A DNA stretch of 36,564 bases from Chara braunii. Lineage: Eukaryota; Streptophyta; Charophyceae; Charales; Characeae. The position numbers were made by a program, and so were the translations under genes. The notes below the pieces were generated by a model. The model was not told the DNA's origin. It made no database searches and saw only the letters and a list, made by a program, of their open reading frames with translations. Where the stretch lies: the NCBI GenBank assembly GCA_003427395.1, contig BFEA01000066.1, forward strand, positions 3,723,956 through 3,760,519. Reading direction: 5' to 3'. This document shows positions 1 through 9,900 of the stretch, one piece after another (position 1 is the first letter of the stretch; every line of letters starts with the position of its first letter).

Positions 1-203
1 GGGGGGGGGGAGTTTGCACTTACGGGGTTCCTTGAACGAGATCCACCACCCCGTAGTCCGTAACGCGCGCACGCACCCCCCGGGGTCGTGTTCAATTTTT
101 TCGTGCCACGTGGCGCGCAGCGCGTTTGAACGTGATTGAATGAGGGCCCGAGGGGTATGAACGCGCACGTTTGAACGTGAACGCGCGTTCAGCGCGTTCA
201 GCC
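1..203. other. GC-rich non-coding flank with GAACG motifs
   Basis: This starts with ten G residues, followed by GC-rich sequence with no supported coding frame. From about 120 onward GAACG or its complement recurs at short spacing and ends in a perfect palindrome at 178-191. The retroelement reading frame begins immediately afterwards, so this block probably marks the junction that truncated the retroelement on its 5' side. No LTR end or primer-binding site is visible here. The same motif style returns beside the hAT copies. Confidence 0.5.
178..191. repeat. Perfect 14-bp palindrome TGAACGCGCGTTCA
   Basis: The sequence equals its own reverse complement. A 16-bp version with an extra T and A at the ends occurs at 24652-24667, 24694-24709 and 30951-30966. 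Its role is unknown; transposase or other protein binding is a guess. Confidence 0.7.
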
Positions 204-506
204 GGTTACACAGCCCAAGATGTCAGACCTGCGAGAGGGCCGGCTATTAGGGGCATATGAGAGAGACCCCCTACTCCTAGAAATTCCTGCATCTATTGCA
301 GGGCAGATGATCACGTGAAGAGGGACTGTCCTGACCTCAGACGGGCTATAGACGAAGGACTTGTCGTACTTGATGATCGCAAGTACGTCAAGTGGGCCGA
401 TGACCTCGGCGATGTGTAGATGTTGCCTTCGATGAAGGAGAACGTTGAAGCTAGGCGAGTACGACCAAGTAAGGGTAAAGAAGTGGCAAGGAGCCAGAGT
501 GTGTGA
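204..506 (+). pseudogene. Gag C-terminal remnant with CCHC zinc knuckle
   Basis: Frame 0 contains C-I-Y-C-R-A-D-D-H-V-K-R-D-C from 288, an exact C-x2-C-x4-H-x4-C nucleocapsid knuckle, which in Gag binds the element's RNA. The next residues are acidic and lead toward the protease. Three in-frame stops interrupt it: TGA at 258-260, TAG at 417-419 and TGA at 504-506. The reading continues sensibly across each one. The rest of Gag is missing upstream of about 204, where the sequence changes to the GAACG-motif flank. Confidence 0.8.
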
Positions 507-1597
507 TTGACTTTGCCTTCTGATGACGGGGCGCCTTTGACACCTATACGGGTAGCGGCGACTAAGTCCGCAAGGGGATCTTCTTCTAAGAAGACTGACA
601 CCGATTATGTAATGGAAGAGAAGGATGGACATAGGATTGAAGGAGAGGAAGTCATACTTTCGCCGCGCAAGCGTGGAACCCGGAAGTTCACTATGAAGAG
701 CACCCTGGACGATATCAATACAGTGAAGCCTCTCAGACGGGCGCTTAGGCAACCGATGCAGTGCACGATACTTGAGTACTTGGCGGCCTCGAGACCTGCG
801 CGGGATGAGCTACAGATGATCATGCGCAAGACGCACATTCTTTTGGGAGACGAAGTCCAGATGACTTCCAAACCAGAGGTTCCCTCTGTGGCGGTATCGG
901 GAGTGTGCGCAAAGGCAGAATGCGCAGCGATAGTGTATTTAGATGGGATGGAAGGTGTGCCTCCTGACAAGTTTTACATTTTAGGGAGTGGGACAATGGA
1001 GACCATTCTCAATTACGAGGTAGTCCTCCATGGGGTGATTGATAATGGCAGCGAAGCTGTCATCATAGATGAGGACTCGCTATGCGATTAGGGTTGGACC
1101 TCGACAGGTCTTACCTGTTCGAGATAAAGACAACCGATGGAAGAAAGGAGAAGATCTCTGGGGTCTGTCACAAGGCGGCTATTGAGGTCGAAGGGTTGCG
1201 CGTGCTGATGCATGTTTTCGTTGTCAGGGACTGCAGCTCGGAGTTGCTACAAGGGCGGACGTGGTTGAGCGATGTTCATGCGGTGATTATAAAGCGACTG
1301 GACGGGAGCCAGCTGCTTTTTATTAAGCGTCCGGATGGTGGACGGATTATGATAGAGGCAGTCGAGCCGTGTGATCCGAGGAACAGAGCGGCTCTAGCAG
1401 CTGGTGGCCTCAAGTCGGTCACACTCGCGAGTCGTTCCTTGCGATTCCGCGAAAATAAGTATGGGGCATTGCTCACAGAAGAAGAGGGACGTATGGTGGA
1501 AGTCGATGACTTAGGGAATCGCGTTATTGTGGGAGAAAACTCCTACCCAAAGGTTGAAGACGAGGAATTCAGAGGCATGACTCTGTGTCTTTTTTAA
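507..1597 (+). pseudogene. Retroelement aspartic protease region
   Basis: The first part (frame 0, 507-1091) ends with G-V-I-D-N-G-S-E-A-V-I-I, the position of the retropepsin active-site loop. The usual triad is D-T-G or D-S-G; here the middle residue is Asn. Downstream, frame 2 continues the fold from 1082 and includes the L-L-x-G-R-T-W-L segment typical of the C-terminal half of Ty3 proteases. The join near 1083 needs a one-base correction. A second frameshift lies in the T run at 1590-1595, and the TAA at 1595-1597 results from it. The enzyme would cleave the Gag-Pol polyprotein; this copy cannot be made intact. Confidence 0.75.
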
Positions 1598-2640
1598 GGG
1601 CGCAACCCCCTATGGGGGGTGACCAAAGAAGCATAAGACAGTAGCTCAGAAAGTTAAGCCGGCTGCTGTAGCCCGGGAGCGATCCACACTAGATGGGGTA
1701 TCTGAGGAAGAGATCGTTAGGAAGATTAAAGAGAGGAAGGAGAAGGAGCCGCAACGGCTGACAGAAGAAAGGATAGCGGAGATGGATATAGGAGATAAAA
1801 ATTTGACTGAACAAGAGAAGGAGCGTGTGCTAGAAGTCCTTAAGACTTGCGATAAGGCCATAACTTTTAGTGATGCGGAAAGAGGAAGAATCGATCCTTG
1901 GTATGCCAAACCTGCTAGGATCTACACGATTCCACATACTCCATGGAAATGCAGGGTGGAAGTTTGCTCAGAAGGAGAAGAAAGAGGTAATCGTCTTTCT
2001 AAAGGAGAAGATGATGTCGCACGTGGCGGAACCGTCTGATAGCGCGTACGCTAATCGATGGTTCTTCTTACGGAAGCCGAATGGCAAGATCCGCTGGATT
2101 CAGGACCTTCATAAGGTTAACGCGGTTACTATACGGGATGTGGGATCCATACCGCACACTGATCTATTGCTAGATGGAGCGGCAGGTAGGTCTATCTACT
2201 CCGTCTGTGATTTTTTTTCGGGTTATGATGAGATACCCCTAGATCCTAGGGATAGGCATCTCATTGTCATGCACACGCCACTTGGATTAGTGCAGATGAT
2301 GGTTGTGCCCATGGGATGGACCAAATGGAGTTGTGGTCTTCTAGAGAGCTATGGTAGCTGTTCTGAAAGATTTCATTCCTGACAAAATTGAAGTCTTTTT
2401 GGACGACTTCCCAATTAAAGGGTCCGTATTGAAAGATGAGACGGAGGTTGCTCCTGGTGTCAGAAGATTCGTAGAGCAGCACCTAACGGACATCTACGCG
2501 GTCCTAGAATAGCTGGATGAGGTTAACCTGACGGTCAGTGGGACGAAGAGCCGGTGATCAGTCTCGACAATTAAGATTTTGAGGTTTATATGTGATTCGA
2601 GAGGTCGCTGAGCGGACCCGACGAAGTTAGATAAGCTTTT
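1596..2640 (+). pseudogene. Retroelement reverse transcriptase (broken)
   Basis: A charged linker (frame 0 from 1596, TGA at 1620) leads into the RT domain. Frame 1 carries N-R-W-F-F-L-R-K-P-N-G-K and R-W-I-Q-D-L (fingers). It also carries V-C-D-F-F-S-G-Y-D, whose Asp codon at 2209 is the motif A metal ligand, and V-V-P-M-G-W-T. After a frameshift near 2325, frame 2 carries F-L-D-D at 2396-2407, the YxDD catalytic motif with Phe in first position. Stops are TAG 2342 (where Ty3 RTs usually have Gln in an F-Q-R motif), TAG 2510, TGA 2555 and TGA 2609. The catalytic residues themselves survive. Confidence 0.88.
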
Positions 2641-3415
2641 GAACTGGCCAACTCCATTGCATAGCGCTACCGAAGTCCGCCAATTCCTATGTGTTGTAGG
2701 CTACTGGCGGATCTTCATACGTGGATATGTCGAGAAGGCAGAACCTTTGCAAACTCTCCTTAGGAAAACGGAGCGGTTTTACTGGGATTCTCCTCAGGAG
2801 CTTGCGGTACAAACCCTCAAGGAAGAATTTAAAGAAGGGGGACGAATCCTGGGAGTACCATTCTTCGAGAACGAAACCAACAGACCCTTCATAGTGTCTA
2901 TCGATGTTGGACCGTGTTCAGTTGGAGGGCTGCTTTCTCAAAAGGACGCCGACGGTAAGGAAACGCCGATGACATTCGAGAGTCGTACGCTCAACACCGC
3001 TGAACGCAACTACAGTCAATTTAAGAAGGAGGTGTTAGCTCTTGTGCAGTGCTTGGACGCTTTTAGACACTACATATACGAGAGGCGATTTATCTTACGA
3101 GTGAACCCTACAGCAGTGGCGTCAGTTTTATAGAAAGACTTCAGTCTGACAGATCCCACGATTGCTCGATGGCTGATCAGGATCCGACTCTACGATTATA
3201 CTGTGGAAAGAATCTCGGAAACAAAGAATGCGGTAGCTGATGGACTTTCGCGAATTCCGATCGAGGCGGAACGACCAATAGTGACAGCCGCACTGCATAT
3301 GGTTGAGCCTAGACGGACTGATCGCTTTCTAGTGAACCTTTATGAAGGTAAGTACCGGACGATCCGGTTGCATCTATCTGGAGAGGAGAGTTCAGACTCG
3401 GAGATTAGGAGATAG
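2641..3415 (+). pseudogene. RT connection and RNase H region
   Basis: Frame 2 continues with L-N-W-P-T-P and V-G-Y-W-R-I-F-I, the conserved segment after the RT palm. RNase H follows from about 2870: V-S-I-D-V-G gives the first catalytic Asp, and Q-F-K-K-E-V-L-A-L gives the catalytic Glu. The third position, normally Asp in a T/I-D-x-x-A/L motif, reads R-V-N-P-T-A-V, so Asp is replaced by Asn, consistent with one G-to-A change. TAG stops at 3131-3133 and 3413-3415 break the frame. N-A-V-A-D-G-L-S-R near 3230 is the usual end of the RNase H region in this superfamily. Confidence 0.85.
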
Positions 3416-4216
3416 GCAGCTCAGTACTGTCTAAGATCTGAACATCTATTCCGCAAGCCTATAGGGTTAGGAATGCCTCTACGAGTGATATGTGACCCGG
3501 AGGAGAAACGAGTGATAGTAGTGGAACTTCATGATGGTGTGGTTGGAGGACATAGAGGAGTAAAAGAGACGTATCTCCGCCGATTATACTGGTGGGAAGG
3601 ACAGTACAAAGACGTCGAGAAGTATTGTATGACTTGTGAGGAGTGTCAGAAAAGATCCTTTGTAAGGTACAAGGAACCGCTTCATCCTTCCTATCCTTCT
3701 AAACCAGGTGAGAAAGTACATATTGATCTGGTGAAGATGCCGAAAGGGGTAGGCAACATGAATTATGTCGTGAATATCAGAGATGACTTCACAGGGTTTG
3801 TTGATGGAAAACCGATTAGAACTAAAGCAGCTAAACAAGTAAAGAACGTTGTTCTGGAATACTTGTCTAGATACAGATGTGTCAGTAGAATTGTGATGGA
3901 CAGAGGAGCGGAATTCCTAGCGGACGAAGTACAGAACGTGTTAAGGAAAGCGGGAGTTAGAGTATCAATAGCTACTGCCTATCATCCTCAATCCAACGCT
4001 CCTGTAGAACGAGGCTATCAATCTTTGATAGCATCACTGTCGAAGTGGTGTACAGGTAAAGATAGTGACTGGCCAAAGTACTTCCGGTATGCGATATGGA
4101 CATATAATGTCACAGTTCGAGCTAGCACAGGATACCCGCCTTACACTCTATGCTTCTGGAAACACTGTCCTCTGCCCATAGAGTTTCATGTTGATAGTTG
4201 GACTACAGTTGACTAG
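3416..4216 (+). pseudogene. Ty3/gypsy integrase core (open over 247 codons)
   Basis: This is the best-preserved part: frame 2 is open from 3473 to the TAG at 4214. Counting from 3473, the zinc-binding HHCC module uses H20, H27, C55 and C58. The catalytic triad is D85 (codon 3725), D143 (codon 3899) and E179 (codon 4007), giving an exact D,D35E spacing. H-P-Q-S-N-A-P-V-E-R-G is the classic motif around the Glu. Integrase joins retroelement cDNA to host DNA. The intact core suggests decay is not very old, but upstream stops prevent polyprotein expression. Confidence 0.92.
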
Positions 4217-4744
4217 GCGGATAACATGTCACGAGAAGAGTTTCTGGCAACAAGGACTAGATCGATAGCATACAGGTTAGAGGACAATCTCATTAGTGTG
4301 GCCGCTCGATTGGCGGTGGAGAGGGAAAAAGGCAAGGAAAGATGGGATAAGGACGTCAGGGTTAGAAAGGAGTAGATAATTGTAGGTGATAGGGTACTTC
4401 ACTACGACGCAGCGTTAGAAAGGACGTGGTCAGGAAAACTGGCTAATAAATGGATGGGTCTCTACTGCGTAGTTGGTAAGCTCAGTTGGGGAGCATATAT
4501 GATTGCTGAATTAGATGGCTCTAAGTGGAAGGATCCTGTGGCAGGCGCTAGATTGAAGTTGTTTAGGCTAAGGGAAACTCCCACTTCTGCCCTGAGACTG
4601 TCAGATCCTAAAGGAAAGGGGAAAGCGAAGGTGACGGATGAGGGACCGTCGAGACGGTTCGAAGAAGGTGAAAGTTCGAAGAAGAGGAAGAGAGTGGAGA
4701 CCCGTAAAGTGAAGGGCTTGACGCTAGTTAAGAAAAAGAAATGA
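4217..4744 (+). pseudogene. Integrase C-terminal region with GPY/F-like module
   Basis: Frame 2 continues past TAG 4214 with a charged helix, then past TAG 4373 into V-G-D-R-V-L and W-M-G-L-Y-C-V-V. This matches the GPY/F module (consensus W-x-G-P-Y-x-V) that follows the core in many Ty3/gypsy integrases, with Leu replacing Pro. It ends in a lysine-rich tail at TGA 4742-4744. No chromodomain is recognisable. The stop at 4742 may be the natural end or another decay product, since the frame stays open beyond it. Confidence 0.75.
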
Positions 4745-4984
4745 CACTTAGTATTGCGGAGGCCCAAGCGCAGAGTCCGCATCAGACGGGGTGGAGCATC
4801 TGCCGCACCACCACTCCAGCGAAGAAAGAAGTTGAGAAGCATCCCTAAAACGAGACGACATAAGAGAGGGAAGAAACACCCTCTCAGTCATAGAGTTCCA
4901 GAAAAACCCAAGCGTCAGACAGATAAGCGCAGATATAAGAGTCGCTCTCATGTGGTCAGACTAAATCTCATACGATTCGTCTGA
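4745..4984 (+). pseudogene. Strongly basic frame extension after integrase
   Basis: The same frame stays open for 79 more codons after TGA 4742 and is very rich in Arg and Lys (for example R-R-P-K-R-R-V-R-I-R-R). It could be the true basic C terminus of the polyprotein cut off by a CGA-to-TGA change, or composition bias in purine-rich DNA. No domain is recognised. It ends at TGA 4982-4984. Confidence 0.4.
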
Positions 4985-5364
4985 TTATGGCGGTGCGGGC
5001 TCGACGGCGGCGTCGAGTGGAGGTACGGGCTTGTTTGTCGGGCGGCCGAAGGTCAGTCGGCCACCCGAATTTTTGCGAATTGGCCCTTGGGTTGATTGCT
5101 TAGAGGAGGATTAACAGGGACTTTCGTTCGTGCTGATGGGGAAAATTAGGGGTACCCAGAGCACCCCTAAAAATTGGATGTGTCAACCGCTGAGACCAGT
5201 TCTCAAAACCGGCAAGAGGGACTACGTCTTCTACCGCGCCGGCGTCTATCTTATTTTTGTCGCTCCTAGCCTGTTTCCGAAACAACTGGCCGCGGGCCGG
5301 GAATTTGAGAATAGGCCTTGGCGTGGTCCTTTTACACTGCAGAACTAGCACGGGAATGAAGCCT
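4985..5364. other. Non-coding region 3' of the retroelement
   Basis: No gene is supported. A GC-rich start with two small hairpins is followed by mixed sequence up to the AT-rich block. It probably includes the 3' untranslated part and possibly part of a 3' LTR, but no 5' LTR copy is available for comparison and no clear polypurine tract followed by TG was found. Confidence 0.5.
5000..5017. other. Perfect hairpin, 7-bp stem and 4-nt loop
   Basis: CTCGACG at 5000-5006 pairs with CGTCGAG at 5011-5017 around GCGG. A second stem, GGCCGA at 5044-5049 with TCGGCC at 5057-5062, lies 26 bases further. Neither is followed by a T run. Their location just past the last retroelement codon suggests RNA structure in its 3' region, but this is unproven. 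Confidence 0.5.
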
Positions 5365-5820
5365 CGAAAATCATTAATTTTAATAATAAAATTACAAAAA
5401 ATAGGAAAAATAATTAAAAACAGTAGAAGGGAGGAGAAAAACGAGATATTCTTTATTTTATTAAATTTCCTTGGTATTTAATTTTTAATGGAATCGCCCT
5501 CATTATTTGTTATTCCCGGTAACAAAATCAAAAATAAAAGAAAAATAATCAAAACTATAAAAGGGAAAAAAAAATGAGAATTTTCGTTATTTGATTGAAT
5601 TCCATCGGAATTCGTTTTTGATGAAATTGTCTTTATTTTTAATATTTTCGGTAATAGAATTCAGGAATAAGAATGACGATTAAAAATAATAAAAGGAAGA
5701 AAACCGGTGATTATTAAATGCTTGATTAAATTTTATTCAAAATTATTCCGAACGGTTTTAACCCCGGATTATTTATTTACTCTAATTCCAACGATGTTAT
5801 TTAATTCCCGATAATCGAGA
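5365..5820. repeat. AT-rich block of about three degenerate repeat units
   Basis: Base composition drops sharply to AT-rich. Three units share one plan: an A-rich part with AAAAATAAT and AAAAGG-type runs, then T-rich sequence around a GAATTCC-like core, ending in CCGGTAAC (about 5516-5523), TCGGTAAT (5648-5655) and CCCGATAAT (5807-5815). Unit length is about 130-160 bp and identity is low. No coding sense was found. Confidence 0.5.
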
Positions 5821-6021
5821 TCGCTTGCGTGACTTACCTGACTGGCCTTATTGCTAGTCTCGACATAACCTGTGTGATATGAGTGAGTGCAAATTGGATG
5901 AACGGCGTGGTGTTTGCCCGTGTCACCTCGGTAGTGAGGCTCGGCTTCACTCATTCGGTGTGGCCGCCGGTTCGGATTGGATATGTGATTGGGGGAGGTC
6001 CGGAACTATCACGGCGCTGCG

Positions 6022-6185
6022 ACATTGTACGTCATTCGGCATGTTTCAGATTCGGGGTTGGTTCGGCATCGACAAGGTATGGCAGTTGGGTACTAGTTTA
6101 CAGGTTCGGAACTATCACGACATGGTTGCGCGAGGTCAGCATTGACATGGTACGACAGCCTGGTACTAATTTTCAGTTTCGGTAC
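6022..6185. repeat. Short degenerate repeat, GACA(A/T)GGTA-type units
   Basis: Similar segments start near 6022, 6071 and 6144. The last two are 73 bp apart and share GACAAGGTAT/GACATGGTAC, then GGTACTA followed by CAG-TTCGG. CGGAACTATCACG also occurs twice, near 6001 and 6108. The copies are short and diverged. Confidence 0.4.
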
Positions 6186-6925
6186 TGGCTCGGCGTGGGC
6201 AACGGGAGTGCACTCGACTCAGAGAGGGATGGAGCACGAATGATGAAAGTGGGCAAGGAGGGGGACGTCCATGATGTGCTCAGCGCACGTTTTGCAAACC
6301 CAGAAATACAAAAGACTTCGGGGAGGAGCGTCATGGAAGGCGCACACCGTAGGCAAAGGAGTGTGCCAGGAGTGTGTATCGCTCTGACACCACGATCAGG
6401 GCTCGGCTGGTCGGTTAGCTGAAGTGTCGGGGGCCGTCGTGTAGGTGTGAAACAGACTTGGCACACAGATGGGAAGACGAAGGAGGACGGGACAGGCGTG
6501 CTTGGGGGAATACTGGAGAACCCAGTGGAAGGACAGGGGAGATTCAAATCTGGGGTCGTGTGAGACGTCCTCAACCCACCGGAGAGATCATCATGAACTT
6601 GTCTGCTCAGATTGCAGATAGCGAGAGAGAATAATCGGCGCAGTGTGCACTACTGAACTGTGGTAGCCGCCGCGAGCTCGCCTTGAGACGGGTAACAAGC
6701 TATGTATGATGGAGATGTGTATGGAGGGACGAACGGACGGGCAAAGGTGATCATCAGGAAAAATAGTCTGATTCAGCAACTCACCATCGTCCCCGGGGTG
6801 GCAGAATTAGGGCAGGGGCGGGGTTATTTTGGCTAGGGCGGTGGTCCAGTAGCCCCGTTGTAGGGGTTCGGTGGTGAAATCCCCACCCCGACTTGCGCCC
6901 CAGGGATCCCCGCTTGACAACCATG
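6186..6925. other. Non-coding spacer before the minisatellite
   Basis: About 740 bases hold no recognisable gene. The last 140 bases are rich in G and C runs. The boundary with the tandem array near 6926 is sharp, with GGGGGCCTGGCTAGGG leading straight into array units. Confidence 0.5.
6381..6392 (-). other. Primer-binding-site-like 12-mer (initiator tRNA-Met type)
   Basis: GCTCTGACACCA is, on the minus strand, TGGTGTCAGAGC. That is one base from TGGTATCAGAGC, the primer-binding site complementary to initiator tRNA-Met used by many plant LTR retrotransposons. It would belong to a minus-strand element, but no minus-strand coding domains or TG-starting LTR edge are seen next to it. A chance match is quite possible. 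Confidence 0.25.
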
Positions 6926-9900
6926 GGGGCCTGGCTAGGGTGGATGGGTGATGGAGGTGGAGGTGGATGAAGGTGTGAAGGTGCTTGGGTATGGTGGAAG
7001 GGTGAAGGAGGCGGAGGTCGAAGAAGGTGTGGAGGTATTTGGCTATGGGGGATGGGTGACGTAGGTGGAGGTGGAAGAACATGTGAAGGTGCTTGGCTAT
7101 CGTGGATGGGTGAAGGAGGCCGAGGTGGAAGAAGGTGATGGGCTATGGTGGATGGGTAAACGAGGTAGAGGAGGGAGAAGGTGTGAAGGTGCCTGGGTAG
7201 GGCGAATGGGTGAAGGAGATGGAGGTGGAAGAAGGTGTGAAGGTGCTTGGCTATGGTGGATGGGTGAAGGAGGTGAAGGTGGAACAAGGTGTGAACGTGC
7301 TTAGCTATGGTAGATGGGTGAAGGAGGTGAGGTGGAAGGTGTGAAGGTGCTGGGCTATGGCGGATTGGTGAAGGAGGTGAAGATGGAAGAAGATGTAAAT
7401 GTGCTTGTCTATGGTGGATGGGTGAAGGAGGTGGAGGCGGAAGAAGGTGTGAAGGGGTCTGGCTAGGGTGCATCGGTGAAGGAGGGGTGAAAGAAGTGAA
7501 GGTGGAAGAAGGTGTGGAGGTATTTGCCTATGGGGAATGGGTGAAGAGGGTGGAGGTGGAAGAAGGTGTGAAGGTGCTTCACTACGGTGAATGGGTGAAG
7601 AAGGTGGAGATGGAAGGTGTGAAGCTCCTTGGCTAAGGTGGATGAGTGAACGAGGTCGAGGTGGAGGAAGGTGTGAAGGTGCTTTGCTATGGTGGATGGA
7701 TGAAGGAGGTGGAGATAGCAGAAGGTATAGAGGTATTCGGGTATGAGGATGGGTGAAGGAGGTGAAGGTAGAAGAAGGTGTGAAGGTGCTTGGCTATGGT
7801 GGATGGGTGAAGGAGGTTGAGGTGGAAGAAGGTGTGACCACTGTGAAGGGGTCTGGCTAGGGTGGATGGGTGAAGGAGGTGGAGGTGGAAGAAGGTGTGG
7901 AGGTTCTTGGCTATGGCCTATGGGGGATGGGTGAAGGTTCGAGGTGGAAGAAGGTGTGAAGGTACTTTGCTACAGTGGATGCGTGAAGGAGGTGGAGGTG
8001 GAAGAAGGTGTGAAAGGGCCTGGCTAGGGTGGACGGGTGGAGGAGGTGGAGCTGGAAGAAGGTGTGAAGGTGCTTGCCTATCGTGGACGGGTGAAGGAGG
8101 TGGAGGTGGAGAAAGGTGTGGAGGTACGTGGCTATGGGGGATGGGTGAAGGAGGTGGAGGTGGAAGAACATGTGAAGGTGCTTGACTATGGTGGATGGGG
8201 GAAGGAGGTGGAGGTGGAAGAAGGTAGAGGTGGTAGAAGGTGGAGGTGGAACAAGGTGTGCAGGTTCTTGGCTATGGTGGATAGGTGAAGGAGGTAGAGG
8301 AGGAAGAAGGTGTGAAGGTGACTGGCTAGGGTGAATGGTAGAAGGAGGTGGGGTTGGAACAAGGTAAGAAGGTAAGCTCGGCTATGGTGGATGGGTGAAG
8401 GAGGTGGAGATGGAAGAAGGTGTGAAGGGGTCTGGGTAGAGTGGATGGGTGAAGGAGGTGGAGGTGGAAGACGGTGTGAGGGGCTTGGCTATGGTGTTTG
8501 GCTATGGCAGATAAGTGAAGGAGTGGAGTTGGAGGAAGGTGTGAAGGTGCTTCGCTATAGAGGATAGGTGAAGGAGGTAGAGGAAGAAGAAGGTGTGAAC
8601 GTGTTTGGCTATGGCGGATGGGTGAAGGAGGTGGAGATGGAAAAAGGTGTGAAAGTGCTTGGCTATGGTGGATGGTTGAAGGAGGTCGAGGTGGAGGAAG
8701 GTGTGAAGGGGTCTGGCTAGGGTGGATGGGTGAAGGAGGTAGAGGTGGAAGAAGGTGTGGAGGTACTTGGGTATGCGGGATGGGTGAAGGAGGTGAAGGT
8801 AGAAGAAGGTGTGAAGGCACTTGGCTATGGTGGACTGGTGAAGGAGGTTGAGGTTGAAGAAGGTTTGAAAAGGGCTGGCTAGGGTGGATTTGTGAAGGAG
8901 GTGGAGGTGGAAGAAGGTGTGGAGGTACTTGGCTATGGGGGATGAGTGAAGGTTGGAGGTGGAAGAAGGTGTGAAGGTGCTTGGCTATGGTAGTTGGGTG
9001 AAGGAGGTGGAGGTGGAAGACAGTGTGAAGGTACTTGTCTACAGTGGATGCGTGAAGGAGGTGGAAGTGGAAGAAAGGGTGAAGGGGCCTGGCTAGGGTG
9101 GATGGGTGAAGGAGGTGGGGCTGGAAGAAGGTGTAAAGGTCGTTGGCTATGGTGGACGGGTGAAGGAGGTGAAGGTGGAAGAAGGTGTGGAGGTACTTGG
9201 CTGTGGGGGATGGGTGAAGGAGGTGGAGGTGAAAGAAGATGAAAGGATGCTTGGCTATGGTGGATGGGGGATAGAGGTGGAGGTGAAAGAAGGTGCTTGG
9301 CTATGGTGGATGGGTGAAGGAGGTAGAGGAGGAAGAAGGTGTGAAGGTGACAGACTAGGGTGAATGGTAGAAGGTGGTGCGGTTGGAACAAGGTGTGAAG
9401 GTGCTTGGCTATGATGGATGGGTGAAGGAGGTCGAGGTTGAGGAACGTGTAAAGGGATCAGGCTAGGGAGGATTGGTGAAGGAGTTGGAGGTGGAAGACG
9501 GTGTGAGTAGCTTGGCTATGGTGGACGGGTGAAACAGGTGTGAAGGTGCCTCAGTAGGGTGAATGGGTGAAGGAGGTGGAGGTGGAAGAAGGTGTGAAGG
9601 TGCTTGGCTATGGTGGATGCGTAAAGGACGTGGAGGTGGAAAAAGGTGTGAAGGTGCTTGGCTATCGCGGGTGGATGAAGAAGGTGGAGGTCAAATAAGG
9701 TGTGAAGGTGCTTCGCTATTGTGGATGGGTAAAGGACGTAGAGGAGGAAAAAGGTGTGAACGTGACTGGCTATGGTGGATGGGTAAAGGAGGTGGAGGTG
9801 GAGGAAGGTGTGAAGGTGCTTAGCTATGGATGATTGGTAAAGGAGGTGGAGGTGGAAGAAGGTGTGAAGGTGTTTCGCTATTGTGGATGGGTGAAGGAGG

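Larger units (their letters stand above)
204..4984 (+). mobile_element. Decayed, 5'-truncated Ty3/gypsy LTR retrotransposon
   Basis: Domains appear in Ty3/gypsy order: CCHC knuckle, aspartic protease, reverse transcriptase, RNase H, then integrase with a GPY/F-like tail. RNase H before integrase separates it from Ty1/copia. Conceptual translation runs frame 0 (204-1082), frame 2 (1082-1595), frame 0 (1596 to about 1945), frame 1 (to about 2325) and frame 2 (to 4984), so four small indels are needed. In-frame stops lie at 258, 417, 504, 1620, 2342, 2510, 2555, 2609, 3131, 3413, 4214 and 4373; all are TAG or TGA. Most of gag and the 5' LTR are absent, and no 3' LTR boundary could be placed. The element cannot encode its own proteins. 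Confidence 0.92.

Noticed and set aside
5130-6422. Small open frames between the retroelement and the array (up to 179 codons).
   Set aside because: No recognisable domains, overlapping frames on both strands, and repeats underneath.
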